Program-made: the position numbers and the translations under genes
Source of the DNA: an uncultured Ruminococcus sp.
GTDB taxonomy: Bacteria > Bacillota > Clostridia > Oscillospirales > Acutalibacteraceae
DNA length: 32,485 nucleotides
Direction of reading: 5' to 3'
Assembly: GCA_934476515.1 (NCBI GenBank)
Contig: CAKSNZ010000023.1
Location: 1 to 32,485 of the forward strand
The notes under the pieces: generated by a model
What the model saw: the letters and a program-made list of their open reading frames with translations, nothing else
Database searches by the model: none
What the model was told of the DNA's origin: nothing
Shown here: positions 1 through 8,400 of the stretch, in pieces
Layout of the letters: the number at the start of each line of letters is the position of its first letter
Position numbering within the stretch: position 1 is the stretch's first letter

Positions 1-1
1 G

Positions 2-91
2 TCTTTAGACGAAGCTAGTAACATAGCCTTTAAGGCGTTAAAAGAAAAGCCACCGGCTAAGCCGGTGGATCTTTACTATTGTTATTCTTGA
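2..91 (+). CDS. Possible C-terminal tail of a truncated upstream ORF (TnpB-like?)
   Basis: Only frame 2 is open from the window edge, giving about 29 codons that end at TGA 89-91. The tail contains LDEASNIAFKAL, which loosely resembles the last RuvC segment of TnpB/OrfB proteins (an Asp followed by a short A/S-N-I stretch). It then runs straight through the GC-rich hairpin at 50-68. Too little sequence is present to identify it. The reading as a TnpB end is inference from the weak motif plus the hairpin; a chance open frame is equally possible. Confidence 0.25.
   Translation, partial: SLDEASNIAFKALKEKPPAKPVDLYYCYS
50..68 (+). repeat. GC-rich perfect hairpin (IS605-end/omega-RNA-like or terminator)
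   Basis: The arms CCACCGGC (50-57) and GCCGGTGG (61-68) pair perfectly around a TAA loop. Two small dyads lie just upstream: GTCT-TT-AGAC (1-10) and GCC-TTTAA-GGC (26-36). No proper T-run follows (ATCTTTACTATT), so it is a poor intrinsic terminator. A series of small stems closed by a GC-rich hairpin is typical of right ends of IS200/IS605 elements, where the TnpB guide RNA scaffold lies. The structure is visible; the identity is a guess. Confidence 0.4.
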
Positions 92-116
92 CTAACTAAA
101 CTCATCATTGTATAAT
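88..116 (+). promoter_or_regulatory. Sigma-A promoter of the [FeFe] hydrogenase gene
   Basis: TTGACT (88-93), a 17-bp spacer and a perfect TATAAT (111-116). Transcription would start near 123, leaving a leader of about 75 nt before the ATG at 197. No Rex-like palindrome is visible around it. Confidence 0.75.
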
Positions 117-196
117 ATCAATGAAAAGAGTTTATAAAAATAAAACAATTATATGCAAAATTTTATATAATGTATTTATATGAAAAGGAGTATTGT

Positions 197-1705
197 ATGC
201 GAGGAGTAAAAACATCAAAGTCAAGAATAAGAAAGCAGATTTTCACCGAAATTGCAAAACTTGCTTTTGAAGGTTGGGATGCTGACAAATTCCAGAGACT
301 ACCTTACAAAATTATCAAAGGTGAAATTGCCCACTATAGAGATAGTGTTTTTGTAGAAAGAGCAGTAGTAGGGGAAAGGCTAAGAGCAGCAATGGGTTTC
401 CCTCTTAGAGATTATAATGAATTTTCCCCAATTACAGAGGGTATTGAGGAAGAATTGTTTAATGATAAGTATTATGAGCCACCTCTAATTGATATTATTA
501 AGTTTGCTTGTAATAAGTGTGCTGAAAACAGAGTGTTTGTTACAAATGCTTGTCAAAATTGTCTTGAACACCCTTGTGTAGAGATTTGCCCTAAAAAAGC
601 AGTTTCCATTCTAGATGGTCAGTCGCATATTGATGAAGATAAATGCATAAAATGTGGTAGATGTGTTAATGTTTGTGAGTACCATGCAATAGTTCGCCAC
701 GAAAGACCATGTGCCAAAGTTTGTGGTATGAAAGCTATTAAGTCCGATGAATATGGTAGAGCAGAAATCGACCATGATAAATGTGTATCTTGTGGTATGT
801 GCCTAGTTAATTGCCCATTTGGTGCAATTATTGACAAGAGTCAGATTTTCCAGACTATCTCTGCATTAAAGAGTGATACACCTGTTTATGCTGCAATTGC
901 ACCGGCTTTTTCAGGTCAGTTTGGCAATGTAACACAAGGCCAAATCCGAAATGCTTTTAAAGAACTTGGCTTTACCGATGTAGTAGAAGTAGCCATTGGT
1001 GCTGATTTATGCACTATTGAAGAGGCAAACGATTTTATCAAGGAAGTACCGGAAAAGCAACCATTTATGGCAACATCATGTTGTCCTGCATGGTCAGTAA
1101 TGGCGAAAAAGTTATTCCCTGATTTTGCTCCATATATTTCAATGGCACTAACTCCAATGGTGCTAACCGGTAGATTAATTAAGAAAAAGTACCCTGATTG
1201 TAAGGTCGTTTTTGTTGGTCCTTGTGCTGCTAAAAAGCTAGAAGCTAGAAGAAAGTCAATCCGTAGTGATGTTGATTTTGTACTTACATTTGAAGAATTT
1301 AGTGCAATTCTTGATGCAAAAGGAATTGATATTTCTAAATGTGAAGACGGCGAACCATTTAAAGAGGGCAGTGGAGATGGCAACGGCTTTGCAGTAAGTG
1401 GTGGTGTAGCAAAAGCAGTTGAAAATATTATTAAAGAGATTGACCCTAATAGAGAAGTCTTAACTGCTAGGGCAGAGGGACTACCTGAATGTCGCAAAAT
1501 GCTCCAAATTGCCAAAGCAGGTAAGTATGACGGTTACCTACTAGAGGGTATGGGCTGTCCCGGTGGTTGTGTAGCCGGTGCAGGTACAATCGCTCCTGTT
1601 AATAAAACAACCCAAGCAGTTAATAAAAAGGTGAAAGATTCAGAACATCTAACACCGTCAATGTCAAAATATAAGGAGTATTTGCCACTTCTTGAAGAAA
1701 ATTGA
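197..1705 (+). CDS. Monomeric [FeFe] hydrogenase, ferredoxin-type, group B-like
   Basis: Cytoplasmic iron-only hydrogenase, expected to couple reduced ferredoxin to H2 in fermentation. With the ATG at 197 the protein has 502 aa; an upstream in-frame ATG at 170 is less likely because AAAAGGAG (183-190) sits 6 nt before 197. Cys pairs and 4Fe-4S motifs fill about residues 105-206, including C150xxC153xxC156xxxC160 and C196xxC199xxC202xxxC206. The H-cluster motifs follow: L1 TSCCPAW (293-299; C295 the likely proton-transfer Cys, C296 a ligand), L2 GPCAAKKLE (341-349, C343) and L3 GMGCPGGC (451-458, C454 and C458). L2 has Gly where group A enzymes have Met (MPC), and there is no long N-terminal extension with a plant-type [2Fe-2S] domain, which fits the group B1/B3 family. 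Nothing visible suggests inactivation. It is a single-gene unit with no maturases nearby. Confidence 0.9.
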   Translation: MRGVKTSKSRIRKQIFTEIAKLAFEGWDADKFQRLPYKIIKGEIAHYRDSVFVERAVVGERLRAAMGFPLRDYNEFSPITEGIEEELFNDKYYEPPLIDIIKFACNKCAENRVFVTNACQNCLEHPCVEICPKKAVSILDGQSHIDEDKCIKCGRCVNVCEYHAIVRHERPCAKVCGMKAIKSDEYGRAEIDHDKCVSCGMCLVNCPFGAIIDKSQIFQTISALKSDTPVYAAIAPAFSGQFGNVTQGQIRNAFKELGFTDVVEVAIGADLCTIEEANDFIKEVPEKQPFMATSCCPAWSVMAKKLFPDFAPYISMALTPMVLTGRLIKKKYPDCKVVFVGPCAAKKLEARRKSIRSDVDFVLTFEEFSAILDAKGIDISKCEDGEPFKEGSGDGNGFAVSGGVAKAVENIIKEIDPNREVLTARAEGLPECRKMLQIAKAGKYDGYLLEGMGCPGGCVAGAGTIAPVNKTTQAVNKKVKDSEHLTPSMSKYKEYLPLLEEN

Positions 1706-1906
1706 TTTACAACATTGTAACAAACAAATATTATATATATAAAATGTTATACAAGGTAACTAATAACTAAGTCAATTATTTTAATGAATTGCACAAATTT
1801 TATTAATTTGCTGATAAAACCTTGAATATTTCAGTGCTTAGTGATATATTTATAAAGTAGTACAATTATTTTTAGTTGTGTATCTACAGAGTTATCGTAC
1901 AATATA

Positions 1907-1935
1907 TTGATTTTTGTATCTAAATATGTTACAAT
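1907..1935 (+). promoter_or_regulatory. Strong extended -10 promoter of the 66-aa peptide gene
   Basis: TTGATT (1907-1912), a 17-bp spacer and TACAAT (1930-1935), with TG at 1927-1928 one base before the -10 (extended -10). A second, weaker candidate, TTGTGT (1876-1881) and TACAAT (1898-1903) with a 16-bp spacer, lies just upstream. The rest of the 1706-1973 gap is AT-rich; I see no gene and no convincing hydrogenase terminator in it. Confidence 0.75.
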
Positions 1936-1974
1936 AATTCTAGTTATTTTCGGTAGGCGTAGAGGAGGATAAGT

Positions 1975-2175
1975 ATGAAAAAAGTTTATGAAACTCCAAC
2001 AATAGAATATGATGATTTTGAACTTGATTCACTTGTATGCGCAAACCTCTATGGATCAAACCCAAATAAACGTAGTGCGGAGTTTTATGCTATTGGTGGT
2101 AGTACTGCCGGTTCAAGTAGTGCCGAAGGTAAATTACCAATCATTGGTACCGATGACGGTGATGATTTGTTCTAA
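1975..2175 (+). CDS. 66-aa candidate RiPP precursor peptide
   Basis: Small peptide with an excellent ribosome-binding site (AGAGGAGG, 1961-1968, 6 nt from ATG), its own extended -10 promoter and a strong terminator, so it is probably abundantly expressed as a single-gene transcript. It has no hydrophobic segment and is not a Sec substrate. The N-terminus MKKVYETPTIEYDDFELDSL has a Y5xxP8xI10 pattern followed by acidic and hydrophobic residues, resembling the YxxPxL leader signature that PqqD-like (B1) proteins recognise in lasso precursors. One Cys (C22), a Ser/Gly-rich centre (GGSTAGSSSAEG, 41-52) and an acidic end (TDDGDDLF) follow. The PqqD/HprK/exporter operon lies 8.6 kb downstream on the same strand. 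A precursor role is inference. A small regulatory or structural peptide is the alternative. Confidence 0.75.
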   Translation: MKKVYETPTIEYDDFELDSLVCANLYGSNPNKRSAEFYAIGGSTAGSSSAEGKLPIIGTDDGDDLF

Positions 2176-2191
2176 TAGCCAATACTATTTA

Positions 2192-2218
2192 CAGACCTCT
2201 TATGAGGTCTGTTTTTTT
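2192..2218 (+). terminator. Intrinsic terminator after the 66-aa peptide gene
   Basis: The arms CAGACCTC (2192-2199) and GAGGTCTG (2204-2211) pair perfectly around TTAT and are followed by seven T. It isolates the peptide gene from the large downstream gene. Confidence 0.92.
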
Positions 2219-2496
2219 ATATCCTTATTTCTTTGTGCAATATGTATAAAAGTATTTCTATGTTAGTTATTATAATTCTATAAAATAATTAAGTTTAGTA
2301 AACATATACAAATCAAAGTTATTTTGCGAAAATAGTTGATTTTACCTAATAAAAATGTTATTATGATAATAAATAATTGTGGGTTTTTGCACCCTTTTTT
2401 CGGTTGTAAACTATTGATGGTCAGACAGTAGAATCGTAATAAATGAGCAAATATTCACAACTTCTTATGCAATTATTTGTAATGGAGGTATAAAAA
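2219..2496 (+). promoter_or_regulatory. Intergenic stretch with promoter and 130-nt leader of the giant gene
   Basis: No gene is visible. A promoter TTGATT (2336-2341), 17-bp spacer, TATTAT (2359-2364) with extended TG at 2356-2357 matches the architecture of the 66-aa peptide promoter. The roughly 125-nt leader contains GGGT-TTTTGC-ACCC followed by TTTTTT (about 2381-2400). That is only a 4-bp stem, too weak to call a terminator, though it could be a leader attenuation element. I recognise no riboswitch. The ribosome-binding site GGAGG precedes ATG 2497. Confidence 0.65.
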
Positions 2497-5400
2497 ATGA
2501 AAGAAAAAATTAAACGCATCAGTTCTAGCACTTGGGCGTTGATTCTTGCTCTTATGATGGTAGTTTCTTCTTTTTCAGTTCTCGCTGCTACAACTAATGT
2601 GAACAAGACCGGTGCGGACATTGTCTCAGGTGATACTATTTATTTTTATCCTAATAGTAACTGGAAGATTGAATCTGCAAAATTCGGCGCATATTTTGTA
2701 GGTACTAATGGTGTTAAATGGATAGGCCTATTTGATGATGACGGTGACAAATACTATTCTGCTACTGTTCCTACTGGTGGTCCGTTTTATCAAATGGAAT
2801 TTATGAGAATGAGTAATACTGTCTCTGATGATACTTTAAAGACAGGTGGTAGTTCTTATCCAACCGATTACGTATGGAATAAGGCTCAAAACTTAACAAA
2901 ACCAAGTGATAATAACTGCTATACACTAAATGATGGTTGGAATAACCCAGGTGGTACATGGTCAACTTATAGTGGTGGTGGTACTGCTACAGGTCATACA
3001 GTTTATATTTATGGTACGTGTAATACTTCTACTTGTAATAAGTGGGGAGATTTCGATAAAGAGCCTAATACAACTCCTAAATTCAAATATGATGCAGATA
3101 ACCATAAATATTATCTAAATGATTTCCTAATGGAAAACCCTGAATCATATTTTAGAATTTATGATGCAAAAACCGGTACACATTATAAAGGCACAAGTGA
3201 TACTACAGAACAGTTATCCAGTGGTGTTGCAAGTGCATTGGATAAAAACACAACATGGACAGAAGATAACTCTAGATGTTTCAAATATGCCGGTGCAAGT
3301 GGCAAAAAGGTAAATATTGAAATTCCTGATGACTTTAGCACAATCAAAGTTACAGAAGTTCAAACAACAATTGCCGACTCAGTAAGCCTATTATTAAATA
3401 ATGCTCCTGACGGTAAAATTGATTACGGTACAGATTTATGTGTTACTGCAACTTTAACTAACAAGAATTCAAGTGTTGGTACAGTTGATTACAATTTCTA
3501 TTTAGATAATAGCACATCTCCTTTAAAAACTATTTCATCAGCTGATGAAACTTGTAATTATACTATTCCGGCATCTAAATTAACAGCCGGTAATCATACT
3601 GTAAAGGTTGAAGTTTCTTCTGATGGTTATAATACAGTTTCTGCTACAACTACTGTTACAGTAGTTAAGGATGATGTTGCTACAAAACCTCAGCTATCAG
3701 CAAATAGCAGTTCTATTAATTATGGTGATACTGTTACATTATCTGCCAGTGTAGAATCTAAGGTTGGTGGTGAAATCACTTATACTTTTGAAGAAGTAAA
3801 TGGTGACTCTTCAACAGAACTTACACAAATTAAGAAAAGCGAAAGTAACGCAGGTTATGTTGTAAGTGGTCTATCAGTTGGCGAACATGTATTTAGAGTT
3901 ACTGTTTCTGCTGACAACTATAATTCAGTTGTTTCTAATACAGTTACAGTTACTGTAAACCCAATTAATATTACTTCAGAAGTAACATTAACAGGTCCTA
4001 ATCCCAGTTGGGTATATAATGTCGGTGATAGCATTGAGCTAAAAGCATCATGTAAAGATGCTCCTGAAGGTGTAAATGTTAAGTATAACTACTATATTAA
4101 CGGTACGAAGATTAACGATTCTGCAACACCAAATACAGTTACTTATAAATTTACTGCAAGTGATGTTAATAATTGTGAAATCTATGCTGAGGCAGTTGCA
4201 GACGGTTATAATACTGTAAAGAGTGATGTATCATCAGTTAAAGTTATTATGAAACAAGTTGCAACTTCAGTTAAACTAACTGCTACTCCTACTAATGTTA
4301 AGTTTGGTAATGAAGTTACAATTACTGCTACACTTACAGGTGATGTTCAGCCAGGTAACTTTACTTATACATTTAGAGAAACTGATGCCAACGGTGACAT
4401 TCAGTCAGTACAGTCAGATTACGGTTCTGCAACAATCACTACTAGCGACCTAGCTGTTGGTACTCATAATATTAGTGTTACAGTTTCAGGTACAAACTTT
4501 CAGTCTATTACAAGTACAGAAGATTTAATAGTTACTGTTTCTGATGCTTATCAAACTGCAGATGTCAACGCAACATCAGGTAAGACAATGATTATCAGTT
4601 ACGATGCTACATCAAATGTTCGTAACAGTGCTCATGTTTGGTATAAAGATACTGCTGATCATGTCTTATTTGATGGTAACGATGATACAGGTGGTATGAC
4701 AGCTGTTCCAAGTATTGCCGGTTTGTACTACAAAGATTTATCAAGCATAGATAGTAAATTAGGTTCTAACTATATCCGTTTCCTTGTTAAAGACGGTAAA
4801 GGCTGGGATGGAAAAAAACACCAGAGTGATGATGTTGATAATAAAGACTTTGTAGCTGGAGTACAATGGTCAATTTATGCGAAAGATAACGACAAAACAC
4901 ATGATATAAATAATATTTATTCACCTCTAACATTTACAAAGCTAAATGTTCCAACAGAAATTAACGATGATAATTCTACTAAGTTTGTATTTACTGTTGA
5001 TGGTGGTTTACCAAACTTCTTCAAGAATGTTGTTCAGTCAACAACAATTAAGCCTGAATATAAAGTTACAATTACTGGCCCTGACGACAATGTTGTTGGT
5101 ACAGCTTCTTCTAACAATACTGAAATTACACTTGATAAACTAACTCTATCAAAGAACGGTAACTATAAATTTACTGTTACTGACGGTATTGATACAGTAA
5201 CATATACTAAAGATATAACAGTTACTCCTCTTGTTGTTAATAATTACAAAGCTACTGTTAATTCAAGCGATAATGCTAAAATTTCAGTAACATATAGGGA
5301 TACAACAATCGCAGGTGGTAACACAGGTGAACTACCTGAAAAGAGAAATGCAATTATCAGTGTTACAGATATTAAAGAAGGCTACAAGGTTAAGTCTGTA

Positions 5401-8400
5401 ACTGTAAAGAGTGATACTACTGAAATTCCTGTTACTTCTCAGGGTAACAATCAGTACCTATTCACAATGCCAAGCTCTGATGTAACAATCACAGTTGATG
5501 TTGTTGAAAAGAGTAAATACCAAGTGAACTTTGGTGTAAGTGATAAGACAAATGGTTCAATCACTGCAAAAGCCGATTCTACATCAATCAATTCAGGTGA
5601 AAGAATTACTGAAGATACAAAAGTTACATTTACTGTAACTACTAATAGTACTGGCTATGTAGTTGACGGTTGGTATTCAGATGCTTCTTATGAGAACAAG
5701 ATTGATGGTGTAGCCGATAACGCCACAACATATACAACAACTATTTCAAAAACAACTGATGTATATGTTAAGATTAGTGAAAATCATGGTACATTAGAAC
5801 CAAACCTAAAATTTGTTTATGGTTCAAATGATAATCCAAAGAATTGGGATAATTTTGCAGATGTTTATAAGAAAACAGATGGTTCTTATTATGTAAAACT
5901 TGATTATACAAAGTTAAATAAAAGCACTAACTATTACTATGGTTTATCCGAAAAAACTTTGCCACTTGAATCAGAAAATGATTTGTGGTGGCAAAAAGAT
6001 AATGATACAGTAACTTATAGTTCCACAAATAGTGATGCAGTTGCAAATGAACTGAAAAACGGTGGTTATGATGCATTTAAGCATATTGGTTACTTTGTTC
6101 TAAAAGATACAAGCAACATGTTTGGCCTAACAATGAAAATCACTCCAAACACAGGCAACAAAGGTGGCAAATATCAGATAATTCCTTCTGTAAAAACTGC
6201 TCCTGAAGGTGCTTTGGAAGTTTATGCTAAGGATGGTACATTAAACACTACTTCCGGTTATGGTGATACTACTGTTTCAGGTATGAATGCTGATTGTGAA
6301 GGCTTTGAGGTTGATAACGGTAATTATAAGCAGTACGCTGCAATGCCTGGTGACAGATTGACAATTACAACTGTTGTTAACGATGAGCAGGCTGCACAAG
6401 GTTGGTATGTATCTAACTATGTAATCAACGGTGTTGGTTATGATGCGATTTCAACTGTTGAAGCACTGGCTTTGGCACAAGCTGGTTCAACCGGTGCATC
6501 ATATACTATTGCAACTCCTTATTCTGTAACAGGTAATGAAACAAAGAAAATTATTGAAATTACACCTATTTACAAGAATAGAAATATTGAAGCTGCTAAT
6601 GACTATATCACACTTTATGCTAATGCCGATTCTTTAGGCGATGCTTGGGGTAACACAATTTCTGTTTATGCTTACTACTATAAGGAAAGTGGTAGTACTG
6701 ATGCTTACCATATGAACAGTGCATATCCCGGTGACCCTATGATGAAGACAAGTAGTGGTTTGTTTGTTTCATATGTTCCTAAGCATTATTGGCAGGCTAA
6801 CGGCAGTGAAATGAAAATGCTAACCAATACAGTTTCAGGTATCACATTTAACAACTATGCAGAAAAAGAAACTGTGCACCAAAAGGTGCTTGAAGGTAAA
6901 CAACTTCAAAATAATCAGACATATGACTATGATGACTTTAAGTTGATTGCTGATGCAGGTTACGATACTGTTCTTTATGATTTTAAATATTATAATAACC
7001 CAACAACTAACCAAGATACTCTACTTACAGGTACAAAGAACGAATTAAGTCAAATTACTAGTCCAGAAACAATTGACCCTTCAGAGTATGATAATATTAA
7101 CGGTTGGGAAGTTCTAACTAACATGGATAATGAAGAAGTTAGCTTGTTAGGTTATACTCAGAGAAATGCTACTTCTAACAATAAATCATTTGATAATAAA
7201 GACAGATTACATATTGTTTCTGCCGGTAATATCAAGACTTCTATGGGTGTTTGGTCAACGGTATGGTTTGTTTACGACAAGGATAATAAACTTGTAACAT
7301 ATGGTATTCCATCAGACTTTATCCCAAGATACACTAAAGACGAAGATGGTAAGCAAGTAGAAAGTGAAACACAGACTGCTGCTTATAAAGCAATCAAAGA
7401 TGCAAAGCTTGAATACACAGGTGCTTATATTACTTACGAAAGTGAAATGGGTGCAGGTTCTTCTACTGATCCAAAAAACTCCGGTCACCGTTCTGATGGT
7501 CGTTGGTACTATTCACGAGCAGTAGACCAAGTTAAGGTTAATACTCATGTTCTATATGCTGATGATACTGATTCAGCATCATGGACAGAAGATAACTACG
7601 GTAACGATTATGCCGGTACATTTACAGGTGCTAAGGCTCTTGTAGGTACAGAAAGAACAACTTCTGTTGACCGTAACTCAGAAGTTTCTATCTCTGCATC
7701 TGCTCTATCCAAGGGTACAGCTAATAAGCAGTATAAGTTCATTGGTTGGACAGCTAATGCAACTAAGGGTGAAGACGGTACTTACACAATTGTTAAGAAC
7801 CCATCAATGACAGATAGCTCACAGACAGTTAAGGTTTCAACAAATATGGACTTGTATGCACTATACATTCCTGTTGCTAATGGTGATTTGATTATCACTC
7901 ACGAAAAGTTTACAGGTGAGGGTGCTTTCGGTGGTCCTGGTAGATACTTCGTTCAGGCTAAACTATATAATAGTGATAATGTAACAGTAAAAGATACTTA
8001 CTATCAAGAAGGTAGTGTAACAATTCCTGGTTACACAGAAAATTCCGGTAAAATTGTTGTTCAGCTAATTGTTTATTCTGTAAACGGTAGTAGATACAAG
8101 GCTACTTATAACTATCAAAATAAGCCAATTACTGATGGAACCCATCTTGATAAGGTATGTTCATCTAGTGATCCTGCTGTTGTAGAAAAAGAAATCACTC
8201 CAAGTAGTATTTTTGATCCTAATACAGGTAAAATGAAAACATCAAAGGTTGATTTCTATTCAGATTTACAGACAAATAATATTACTGTTAAGATGAATTA
8301 CTACAACCGTAAAGTAGAAAATGGTGAACCTGCTGATATGGATTCAACTCCAACATCATATTCTTACAGATTTACCAGCTACCCAAAAGAAGTTCTAAAA

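Noticed and set aside
916..1515. 199-aa minus-strand open frame inside the hydrogenase gene
   Set aside because: Antisense to a gene whose Fe-S motifs are fully intact; no ribosome-binding site or family features.
2009..2266. 85-aa frame overlapping the 66-aa peptide
   Set aside because: Starts within the peptide gene without a ribosome-binding site and runs through the terminator hairpin.
2379..2400. Terminator or riboswitch in the leader of the giant gene
   Set aside because: Only a 4-bp GGGT/ACCC stem is visible, and no known riboswitch core.
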